A program made the position numbers and the translations under genes. Of a stretch of DNA of 36,503 nucleotides, positions 8,387 through 14,972 are shown piece by piece; the first letter of the stretch is position 1, and each line of letters opens with the position of its first letter. Below the pieces are notes generated by a model. That model ran no database searches. It saw only the letters and a list, made by a program, of their open reading frames with translations, and was not told where the DNA came from. The stretch comes from Oscillochloris sp. (lineage in GTDB: Bacteria; Chloroflexota; Chloroflexia; Chloroflexales; Chloroflexaceae). The stretch lies in contig JAAUQO010000038.1 in assembly GCA_012032775.1 (NCBI GenBank), positions 1 to 36,503 of the forward strand, in the 5' to 3' direction.

Positions 8387-9238
8387 ATGGAGATCTTCAA
8401 TATCCACATCTTTGAATTTGTGCTGATTGCCGCATTAGCACTGGTGATCTTCGGCCCGGAACGGCTGCCGGAGGTTGGGCGTTTTATCGGCAAGCAGGTG
8501 GCGCGCTTCCTGGCCTGGCAGCAACAGTCGCCCGAATTAAAGATGATCAACGAGATCCGCAGCGAGTTCGAACAGGAGATCGGTACGCTGCGTGATGAGT
8601 TAGTGCGCACCCGGCAACAACTTGATGTCCAACAGAATGTCAAGCAGCTTGAGAGCGAGGTGAAATCCGCCCTCGATGTGAAGAATGCTGCGGCAACGCC
8701 ATCGGCTACGGCAAAGGCATCCGAGGCGCTCAGCGAAGCCGCCGAGCAAACGATCGCACCGCCACGCCCGAGCGAGGCGCTGGCGAGTGGGCCTGAAGCG
8801 GTTGCGGCGCCTGATCTGCCGGCGCCGCCTGGGGATGTTGTTGCGGCCAGTCCGGATCTTACGCCGCCGATCGATGCGGTTGCCCAATCGGTGCCGACCG
8901 ATCTGCGCCCGAATAAGCTCGCCAATAGCCGCCCGGCCGGCGTGCTGAATAAGCAGAGCGATCTGCCGCCGCTGCCGCGTCATCGCCAGAATCTGCACGA
9001 TTCGGCGCACCTTGATGAACCGGCAACTACACAGAATCAAACACCGGAAACGGATTCTCCAGCGGCCGTGCCAACCACCGCAGAACTCAGTCACCAGATC
9101 GCCGCACTGAGCGCCGAATTGAACGCACTTCAATCCGCACTCCGCGCCCGTGGCGTGCTGACCGATCAGCCTTCCGACGCCGCTGCATCAAACGGCGCCA
9201 CCGCTACTTCCGTGGCCGAGGAGACATTCTCGCGATGA
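8387..9238 (+). CDS. tatB: Twin-arginine translocase TatA/TatB family protein with long linker
   Basis: A single N-terminal membrane helix (about 6-22) leads straight into FGPERLPEVGRFIGKQVARF, the hinge and amphipathic helix of TatA/TatB. A charged coiled-coil stretch follows (about 45-95). The remainder to residue 283 is an Ala/Pro/Ser-rich, low-complexity tail ending in a short helical segment (ELSHQIAALSAELNALQ). The Glu in FGPERLPE and the long tail fit TatB better than TatA. TatB-type proteins bind signal peptides with TatC before folded proteins cross the membrane. The stop overlaps the tatC start (ATGA at 9235-9238), so translation is coupled. Length is well above the usual 90-180 residues. 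GAGG sits four bases before the ATG. Confidence 0.82.
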   Translation: MEIFNIHIFEFVLIAALALVIFGPERLPEVGRFIGKQVARFLAWQQQSPELKMINEIRSEFEQEIGTLRDELVRTRQQLDVQQNVKQLESEVKSALDVKNAAATPSATAKASEALSEAAEQTIAPPRPSEALASGPEAVAAPDLPAPPGDVVAASPDLTPPIDAVAQSVPTDLRPNKLANSRPAGVLNKQSDLPPLPRHRQNLHDSAHLDEPATTQNQTPETDSPAAVPTTAELSHQIAALSAELNALQSALRARGVLTDQPSDAAASNGATATSVAEETFSR

Positions 9239-10017
9239 CGACACAACAGGTTAATCCGGTCGCCCCCGGCAGCCAGCAACCTGAAGACGAGCGGGCGATG
9301 AGTTTAATCGAGCATCTGGTTGAGCTGCGCACGCGCATGATGCGCGCCAGCATTGGTGTGATCATCGGCATGGCTATCGGCATGTTTTTGGTGCTTGGCC
9401 CGCCGCAAATTATCGATATCATTATTCGCACCTTTGCCAACACCAACCAGGCATTTCCGCCCGTCCAGGCCGTGGCCACGTTTGAGCAGTTCAGTAGTTA
9501 CATGACGGTTGCCTTGACGGTTGGCGTGATTCTCGGCATGCCGGTGATCGTCTATCAACTGCTGGCCTTTATTGTGCCCGGCCTCACTGATCGCGAGCGG
9601 CGGGTATTGTTTACGGCGCTGCCCTTTGTGATGTTCTTTTTCATCGGCGGATTGGCCTTCGGCTGGTTTATCACCGTGCCGGTGGCGATTCGCTTCCTGG
9701 TCGATTTCTCGTCGTCCGAACTCATTCAAGCCCAGCCAACCATCTCCGACTTCCTCGGCAAAATCACCATGCTGCTGCTGATCAACGGCATCGTCTTCGA
9801 ATTGCCGGTGATCATCTTTGTGCTCGCCTTTCTTGGTGTCGTGACTGCGGCCCAATTGCGCAAGTACCGGCGCTTCGCCATTGTGGCCGTTGTGATTATC
9901 GCGGCCCTGATCACACCCACCGGCGATCCGATCAACCTGGCGTTGCTTGCCGTTCCGATGTATTTGCTCTACGAAGTCGGCGTGTTTATGGCTCGTTTCG
10001 CCCCGAAACGCACCTAA
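9235..10017 (+). CDS. tatC: Sec-independent protein translocase TatC
   Basis: Polytopic membrane protein of 260 residues, the core receptor of the Tat pathway for folded, twin-arginine-signal proteins. The cytoplasmic start MSLIEHLVELRTRMMRA carries the conserved Glu/Leu/Arg of TatC, followed by six hydrophobic segments. Characteristic stretches are FAFIVPGLTDRERR-like (YQLLAFIVPGLTDRERR), FIGGLAFGWF and VVIIAALITPTGDPINLALLAVPMYLLYE, the last being the family's C-terminal signature. Translationally coupled to the TatB-like gene by ATGA. A 36-bp perfect palindrome follows at 10026-10061. Confidence 0.95.
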   Translation: MTTQQVNPVAPGSQQPEDERAMSLIEHLVELRTRMMRASIGVIIGMAIGMFLVLGPPQIIDIIIRTFANTNQAFPPVQAVATFEQFSSYMTVALTVGVILGMPVIVYQLLAFIVPGLTDRERRVLFTALPFVMFFFIGGLAFGWFITVPVAIRFLVDFSSSELIQAQPTISDFLGKITMLLLINGIVFELPVIIFVLAFLGVVTAAQLRKYRRFAIVAVVIIAALITPTGDPINLALLAVPMYLLYEVGVFMARFAPKRT

Positions 10018-10025
10018 GTGCAAGT

Positions 10026-10061
10026 TGCCGTAGAGCCGCAAGATCTTGCGGCTCTACGGCA
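10026..10061. repeat. 36-bp perfect palindrome downstream of tatC
   Basis: Each 18-base arm is the exact reverse complement of the other; the left arm is TGCCGTAGAGCCGCAAGA. It begins eight bases after the tatC stop. There is no loop and no T-run, so folding in RNA would use a small loop cut from the centre (AGATCT). It may act as an end-of-transcript hairpin, an mRNA-stabilising structure or a dyad binding site. Confidence 0.8.
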
Positions 10062-10129
10062 GATCTACCCCGCCGTACCGCTTACGCCGCGCGCCTTGAC
10101 GTTTCTCCTTGCGCCGCCCCTTTGCCCGA

Positions 10130-10138
10130 TGCTATACT
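10130..10138 (+). promoter_or_regulatory. Extended -10 promoter at the head of the MoxR cluster
   Basis: TGC followed by TATACT (10133-10138) is an extended -10. The TTGACG at 10096 is too far away (31 bases) to pair with it. The transcript start near 10145 precedes the zinc-ribbon gene by about 42 bases and may drive the cluster. Confidence 0.5.
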
Positions 10139-10186
10139 GCCTTAAGATGCCATGATGTTCCCCATGTCTGCGAAGGAGCTTGCCGC

Positions 10187-10603
10187 ATGGTTGAGCGCAT
10201 ATGCCCCGCATGCAATCATCCGAATCCGCTGGAAAATCGTTTTTGCGGCGCCTGTGGCGCCGGCCTTGAAACGATGGCCCTTGCGAAGCGGTCTGAGGCG
10301 ACGATTACGATCGCCGGGCGTGAAGTACCGATCGCGCAGTTGAAGCAGGTTGGCAAAACAGTTGCCCTCGGCGTCGCCGCACTCGCCGCCGAAGCGGGGA
10401 TGGCCTGGCTGCGCCAGCGTACCAAACAGATCAATCTGCCGGCCACCCTTAATCCACAACGGCCGGCGCCACTGACTCCCGGCGATCAATCGCTGATCAA
10501 TCCGACGGTGACAATCGTCAGCCAGCGCGTGGTCGAGATTTGGGAGCGCGGCGATCTGACACGTCAGATCGTCGAGAAGCACGTCTGGCGCAAAGAGAAT
10601 TGA
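10187..10603 (+). CDS. Small zinc-ribbon protein at the head of the MoxR cluster
   Basis: A 138-residue protein. The N terminus holds a double-CxxC zinc ribbon, Cys6/Cys9 and Cys20/Cys23 (CPACN...CGACG), as in many DUF-type adaptor proteins. The rest has a short strand (ATITIAGREVPIAQL), an Ala-rich helix (AVALGVAALAAEAGMAWL, about 60-77) that might touch the membrane, and a basic/hydrophobic tail. The ATG at 10187 is chosen because AAGGAG lies about nine bases upstream; the longer frame starts within the promoter region. It probably acts as a protein- or nucleic-acid-binding adaptor. No enzymatic motif is seen. Its place as first gene on the strand of the MoxR cluster suggests shared function, but a 131-base gap separates it from the next gene. 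Confidence 0.7.
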   Translation: MVERICPACNHPNPLENRFCGACGAGLETMALAKRSEATITIAGREVPIAQLKQVGKTVALGVAALAAEAGMAWLRQRTKQINLPATLNPQRPAPLTPGDQSLINPTVTIVSQRVVEIWERGDLTRQIVEKHVWRKEN

Positions 10604-10721
10604 GCATGCGGCCTGCAGAATGGTGATCGCGGCGGAACTCTCAGTGTGCGCTGAACGTCTTTTAGCCGTGTCGCACTGTTGGCAGCTCGGACAATTCTGC
10701 ATGCGGCATTCCGAATACTGC
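10604..10721. repeat. Decayed intergenic repeat element
   Basis: GCATGCGGC occurs twice (10604-10612 and 10699-10707). TGCAGAAT (10614-10621) is the inverted copy of ATTCTGCA (10694-10701), and a small palindrome ATTC-C-GAAT lies at 10708-10716. The outer parts could fold back on each other. It resembles a worn short interspersed repeat and carries no open frame of note. Confidence 0.35.
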
Positions 10722-10734
10722 ATTCTAAAGGTGT

Positions 10735-12447
10735 ATGATGGCTCAATCGCTCAATCCATATGATCTGGTTCGCCGGCAGCTTGGCCCGCTCGGCTTTCGG
10801 CTGCGGCTCAGCGATACGCTGCTGTTTGCCAGCCGTAGCTTCTGGATCGCCGCAGTTGGGATGCTTCTGGTGGCCCTGGTCGGGCGATTTGTGCCGATCC
10901 AGTATTTGTTGTGGTGGGCGCTCGCTCCACTGGCCCTCTGGGTGCTGGTGATCGCCGGGTATGCCCTGTTGCGGCCGCTACCGGCCCGCCGCGTGGCCCA
11001 GCGCGTCGATATTCTGCTCGGCCTGCGTGAACGCCTCGCAACCGCGCTCGAAATCCACGATCAGGGTGCCAACGATACGATCAGCACCCGCCAGCAGCAC
11101 GATGCCGGCGAGGTTGCCAGCCACCTGAATGTGCGCCAGATTCCATTGCGCTACGAGCGCAATCCGCTACTGTTCGCCCTTATGCCGCTGGCAATGGCGA
11201 TCGCACTTCTGGTGCTGCCGAATCCCCAGGATCAGGTACTCGCCGAGCGCGCCGCTGTGCAGGAGGCGATCAATCAGGCGACAACCGATCTTGAAGATCT
11301 GGAGCGACAGATTGCGGAAACAACCGAGTTGAGCCAGGAAGAACGCGAGGAACTCCTCCAGCAGATCCAGGCGCTGCAAGAAGAATTGCAACGCAACTCC
11401 GGCGATCGCCAGGAGGCATTGGCCGATCTTTCCGCAGCCGAGGCCCGCCTGCGCCAGGGGCTCGACCCGCAGAGCGACAGCCGGCGGGCGGCGATGGAGC
11501 AGATGGCGCGCAATCTGGAGCAGCTTTCGGGCCGCCAGCCCAGCCAGCGCCCCGATCTGAATCAGGCCGCCGATCAGCTTGAACAACTCGCCAGCCAGCT
11601 TGAGCAGATGAGCGAGGAGCAGCGCCAGCAACTTGCCGAACAACTGGCCCAGCAAGCCGCGCAGATGAGCGGCAGCGATCCGGCAACCGCGCAGAATCTC
11701 CAGAATGCCGCCAATGCACTCCAGCAGGGCGATCCCAGCACCGCTGCCCAACAACTCCAGCAGGCGGCACAAAATGTGCGCGATGCTCAGAGCCAGATCG
11801 CGAATCAGCAGGCGGTTCAGCAGTCGCTCTCCGATGTGCAGAGCGCTCGCCAGCAGATCGCCCAGGCCGGCCAACAGGGTCAGCAGGGTCAGCAAGGCCA
11901 GGGCGAAGGCCAGCAGGGCCAGGGCGAAGGCCAACAGGGCGAAGGCCAACAGGGCCAAGGGCAGCAGGGCCAGGGTGAGGGCCAGCAGGGCCAGGGCCAG
12001 GGCCAGCAGGGTCAGGGCCAGGGCCAGCAACCCGGCCAGCAACCCGGCCAGGGCCAGCAACAAGGGGCGGGCGGCGGTACGAACGCGCAGAATCTCGGCG
12101 AAGGCCAGAGCGGCAGCGGAACGAATATCGATCCGAACCGGCCGGCCAACCAACAAGGCGATGGTAGCGGCAGTGACGGGTTGGTCTACCAGCCGTATCA
12201 GCCCAACGGCCAGGGCGGCAACCCCGATTTTGTCCAGGGCCAGCAAGGTCAGGGCGGATCGAGCCAGGTGCAGCCGGGCCAGAACACGCTTCCCGGCGCG
12301 AATAATCCGGCCCTGGTGCCGTATGAGCAGATCTTCCCGCAGTATTCGGAAGCCGCCAGCGACGCCCTTGATCGCGGCTACATCCCGCCGCACCTGAAGG
12401 ATTTTGTCCGCCGCTATTTCTCGGAGCTTGATCCGGGCGCCAATTAA
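10735..12447 (+). CDS. Membrane protein with coiled coil and Gln/Gly repeat tract (DUF4175-like)
   Basis: A 570-residue protein with clear regions. Two hydrophobic segments lie near 33-80, and a third (LLFALMPLAMAIALLVLP) near 145-162. A Gln/Glu-rich coiled coil spans about 175-375. A tandem Gln/Gly/Glu tract of GQQGQGEGQQ-type units spans about 379-444. A Gly/Asn/Pro-rich linker follows, then a conserved C-terminal helical motif (YEQIFPQYSEAASDALDRG and a second part ending in RRYFSELDP, about 527-568). Such proteins are found beside MoxR/DUF58 genes in several phyla, but their role is not established. It may be a long scaffold linking the membrane to the MoxR machine. Two ATGs overlap (10735, 10738); AAAGG upstream fits both. 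Confidence 0.75.
   Translation: MMAQSLNPYDLVRRQLGPLGFRLRLSDTLLFASRSFWIAAVGMLLVALVGRFVPIQYLLWWALAPLALWVLVIAGYALLRPLPARRVAQRVDILLGLRERLATALEIHDQGANDTISTRQQHDAGEVASHLNVRQIPLRYERNPLLFALMPLAMAIALLVLPNPQDQVLAERAAVQEAINQATTDLEDLERQIAETTELSQEEREELLQQIQALQEELQRNSGDRQEALADLSAAEARLRQGLDPQSDSRRAAMEQMARNLEQLSGRQPSQRPDLNQAADQLEQLASQLEQMSEEQRQQLAEQLAQQAAQMSGSDPATAQNLQNAANALQQGDPSTAAQQLQQAAQNVRDAQSQIANQQAVQQSLSDVQSARQQIAQAGQQGQQGQQGQGEGQQGQGEGQQGEGQQGQGQQGQGEGQQGQGQGQQGQGQGQQPGQQPGQGQQQGAGGGTNAQNLGEGQSGSGTNIDPNRPANQQGDGSGSDGLVYQPYQPNGQGGNPDFVQGQQGQGGSSQVQPGQNTLPGANNPALVPYEQIFPQYSEAASDALDRGYIPPHLKDFVRRYFSELDPGAN
11869..12066 (+). repeat. Tandem repeat encoding the Gln/Gly tract
   Basis: About 200 bases of imperfect units built from CAGCAGGGC, CAGGGC and GAAGGC, encoding GQQGQGEG-type blocks. 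Unit length varies in steps of three bases, so copy-number change keeps the frame. The opposite strand is open too and gives long artificial Leu/Ala frames. Confidence 0.85.
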
Positions 12448-12454
12448 ACCTCTT

Positions 12455-12497
12455 GTGGCGGCGATTTTCTCGGCTTCGCCGGTAAAATCGCCGCCAC
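12455..12497. other. 14-bp stem hairpin between the repeat protein and moxR
   Basis: GTGGCGGCGATTTT (12455-12468) pairs perfectly with AAAATCGCCGCCAC (12484-12497). The loop holds a smaller CGGC-TTC-GCCG hairpin. No trailing T-run, so it may attenuate or process the transcript, or stabilise mRNA ends, rather than fully terminate. Confidence 0.6.
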
Positions 12498-12524
12498 GAA
12501 ATCCCGTCTGTTATGGAGTAATGT

Positions 12525-13538
12525 ATGACGAATCCTGCCCCTGTATCACCGTCGGAGCAGCCACATATCGGGCCTGATGAGTTTCGCCAGCGCGCCCAAC
12601 TGATCGAAGCCGAAATCGCCAATGTGATCGTCGGTCAGCGCGATTTGATCCGCCAGGTCGTTGTGACTCTGATCGCCGGCGGGAATGCGTTGCTCGAAGG
12701 TGTGCCCGGCCTGGCAAAAACTACGTTGGTACGCACGCTTGCCGATGTGATCGATTGTTCGTTCTCGCGGATTCAGTTCACGCCCGACCTGATGCCGGCC
12801 GATATTATCGGCACCACATTAATCAGCGAGGATGATCAGGGTCGCAAGGCATTTCGCTTCGAGCCGGGGCCGATCTTCGCAAATCTGGTGCTCGCCGACG
12901 AAATTAATCGCGCCACGCCAAAGACCCAATCGGCGCTGTTGGAGGCGATGCAGGAGCGCACTGTAACCGTGGCGAAGACGATCCACAAGCTCGATTCGCC
13001 GTTCTTCGTGCTTGCGACCCAGAACCCGTTGGAGATGGAAGGCACCTACCCGCTGCCGGAAGCGCAGCTTGATCGCTTCTTCTTCAAGATCAACGTCGTC
13101 TTTCCGACAGCGGCCGAGTTGGTAGAGATCGCCCAGCGCACGACCGGCTCGCGTAAGCCGCAGACACGCCATGTAGCCAATGGGCCGATTATCAGCGAGA
13201 TGCAGGAGTTGGCCCGCACGGTGCCAATCGCCAGCCATGTGTTGGCCTACGCCGCACGCCTGATCACCGCCACCCATCCCGACGGCAAGGATGCGCCGGC
13301 GATCACCAAGCAGTATGTGCGCTATGGCGCATCGCCGCGCGGCATGCAGGGATTGATTCTGGCCGGCAAAATTATGGCCCTGCTTGACGGGCGTTTCAAT
13401 GTTGCCTTTGCCGACCTGAAGACTGCGGCATTGCCCACGTTGCGCCATCGCGTAGTGCTGAACTTCGAGGCTCAGGCCGAGGGTGTCAGCCCCGACGAAG
13501 TGGTCAAAGGTGTGATCGAAGCGGTCAAGGAAGAATAA
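12525..13538 (+). CDS. moxR: MoxR-family AAA+ ATPase
   Basis: A 337-residue AAA+ ATPase of the MoxR group, thought to work as chaperones that assemble or activate partner proteins with vWA domains. Walker A is GVPGLAKT (59-66), Walker B LVLADEINRATPKTQ (121-135), sensor 1 FFVLATQNPLEMEGTYPLPE, followed by AQLDRFFFKI with the arginine finger. The C-terminal lid holds the sensor-2 region around YVRYGASPRGMQGLI. GGAG about seven bases before the ATG supports the start. The next gene (DUF58) starts 48 bases downstream, the classic pairing. Its likely clients are the DUF58 and vWA proteins downstream. Confidence 0.94.
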   Translation: MTNPAPVSPSEQPHIGPDEFRQRAQLIEAEIANVIVGQRDLIRQVVVTLIAGGNALLEGVPGLAKTTLVRTLADVIDCSFSRIQFTPDLMPADIIGTTLISEDDQGRKAFRFEPGPIFANLVLADEINRATPKTQSALLEAMQERTVTVAKTIHKLDSPFFVLATQNPLEMEGTYPLPEAQLDRFFFKINVVFPTAAELVEIAQRTTGSRKPQTRHVANGPIISEMQELARTVPIASHVLAYAARLITATHPDGKDAPAITKQYVRYGASPRGMQGLILAGKIMALLDGRFNVAFADLKTAALPTLRHRVVLNFEAQAEGVSPDEVVKGVIEAVKEE

Positions 13539-13586
13539 ACGGTGGCGTGGGGCGTTCCCACGCCTCACGCGCCACGCCTGCAGATT

Positions 13587-14471
13587 ATGACAGAACCACT
13601 GCTCGAAACACCATTCCTACGCAAACTCGATCGCCTGGCGCTGATGACAAAGCGGGCCATGGCCGGCGACATCCAGGGCGAGCGACGTAGCCCGCGCCGC
13701 GGTTCGTCGGTCGAATTCGCCGACTTCCGGCCCTACACGTCCGGCGATGACATCCGCCAGATCGACTGGAATCTGTATGCCCGCGCCGAGCGCTTCTATC
13801 TGAAGCTGTTTGTGGCTGAGGAAGAACTGAGCGTGCATCTGCTGGTTGATACTAGCGCCAGTATGGACTGGGGTAGCCCGAATAAGCTGCGCTACGCCCG
13901 CGAGATCGCAGCCGCCTTCGGCTATGTTGCGCTCAGCAACCTCGATCGGGTCAGCGTAAGTGCTTTCGGCGCCGGGCCGGTTCCCGCCCAATTGCCTGGG
14001 GTGCGCGGCAAGCGCGGCGCCGTGCCGTTGTTCACCTTTCTGCAAAAGCTAAACGCCGGCACGGGCGGTGATAGCCTGGCCAAAGCATGTCACCTGTATA
14101 TGCAGCGTGCCCGCACGCCCGGCCCGCTGCTGCTCTGCTCGGATCTGCTCGACAGCGGTTGGAAAGACGCCCTCGGCGCGTTAGCCTCGCGGCCGTTTGA
14201 AATCACCGTGATGCATATCCTGGCGCCCCAGGAGCTTGAACCGGAGATGGACGGCGATTACCGGTTGGTTGATGTAGAGGGCGGTGAGCCGATCGAGATC
14301 AGCGCCGACCTGGAGCTTTTGCGCCAGTACAAAGCCAATCTTGCTGAATGGCGATCCGAGGTTGAATCGTTCTGTGTTGGGCGCGGCATGACGTACCTGC
14401 CGGTGAATACCAGCGTGCCGGTTGAGGAGTTTGTTTTGAGCCAGATGCGCCGACGCGGAGTACTTCGGTAG
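13587..14471 (+). CDS. DUF58 protein with vWA-like fold
   Basis: A 294-residue DUF58 protein, the usual partner of MoxR. The signature is SSVEFADFRPYTSGDDIRQI and WNLYAR (about 41-66), next to a metal-site motif DTSAS (88-92) in LLVDTSASMDWG. No membrane segment is visible, so it is the soluble DUF58 type. It may receive or present substrates for the MoxR ATPase. I start at ATG 13587; a GTG at 13542 would add 15 residues read through a small GGCGTGGG/CCCACGCC hairpin. The stop is five bases before the DUF402 gene. A second, membrane DUF58 protein lies at 33590-34901. Confidence 0.88.
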   Translation: MTEPLLETPFLRKLDRLALMTKRAMAGDIQGERRSPRRGSSVEFADFRPYTSGDDIRQIDWNLYARAERFYLKLFVAEEELSVHLLVDTSASMDWGSPNKLRYAREIAAAFGYVALSNLDRVSVSAFGAGPVPAQLPGVRGKRGAVPLFTFLQKLNAGTGGDSLAKACHLYMQRARTPGPLLLCSDLLDSGWKDALGALASRPFEITVMHILAPQELEPEMDGDYRLVDVEGGEPIEISADLELLRQYKANLAEWRSEVESFCVGRGMTYLPVNTSVPVEEFVLSQMRRRGVLR

Positions 14472-14476
14472 AAACA

Positions 14477-14884
14477 ATGATTACGGTTCGGCTGATCAAA
14501 CCGCTTAAAGGTAAAATCATCCGTTACGAGGCCGAATTGATCGCCCGTGATGCGACCAGCATGCTGGTACGAGCACGTTGGGATGCCGGTGCATTTGATC
14601 TGGGTGTGCTCAATTTTACGCCGGGCGATTGGCTTCATGAATATTTTTATACCGACCGCTGGTATAACATTTTTCGGCTTGATAGTGCCGAAGGTAGATT
14701 GAAGGGCTGGTATTGCAACATCACTCGCCCGGCGATCATCGATGCGAACGCGATTGAGTCGGAAGATCTGGAGTTGGATCTGTTGATCAGCGCCGACCGT
14801 TCGCAGATCCGGCTCGATGACGAAGATGAGTTCGCCGCCCGTAACCTCGATGTCGAAGATCCGGCCGCTCACCGGGCGCGTTAG
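14477..14884 (+). CDS. DUF402 family protein
   Basis: A compact 135-residue beta-rich protein of the DUF402 family, recognised by the WY...F.LDSAEGRLKGWYCNI core, TRPA, and the acidic tail ESEDLELDLLIS. Characterised relatives hydrolyse nucleoside tri- and diphosphates (Ntdp) or bind RNA (FAU-1 type). It sits tightly between DUF58 (5 bases) and the membrane vWA gene (88 bases) on the same strand, so it is very likely co-transcribed with the MoxR machine. That is an unusual partner and suggests a nucleotide-linked role, which is inference. The last residues are acidic and Arg-containing without a known motif. No strong ribosome binding site, but the close spacing suits coupling. Confidence 0.78.
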   Translation: MITVRLIKPLKGKIIRYEAELIARDATSMLVRARWDAGAFDLGVLNFTPGDWLHEYFYTDRWYNIFRLDSAEGRLKGWYCNITRPAIIDANAIESEDLELDLLISADRSQIRLDDEDEFAARNLDVEDPAAHRAR

Positions 14885-14972
14885 CGGCGGTTACAGAGTT
14901 ACGTACATTGGCGCAAAACGGATTGCCGCCGTTCGACGTGCGCTAACGCATCAAGCATCATTAGGTAGTTTT

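Noticed and set aside
11869..12066. CRISPR-like array
   Set aside because: Repeats are direct, imperfect, lack spacers and are in frame within a gene.
11167..12622. Long leftward frames (408 and 450 codons) opposite the Gln/Gly protein
   Set aside because: They arise from the repetitive CAG/GGC sequence read backwards, give Leu/Ala- or Pro/Ala-type low complexity, and overlap a gene with clear domains.
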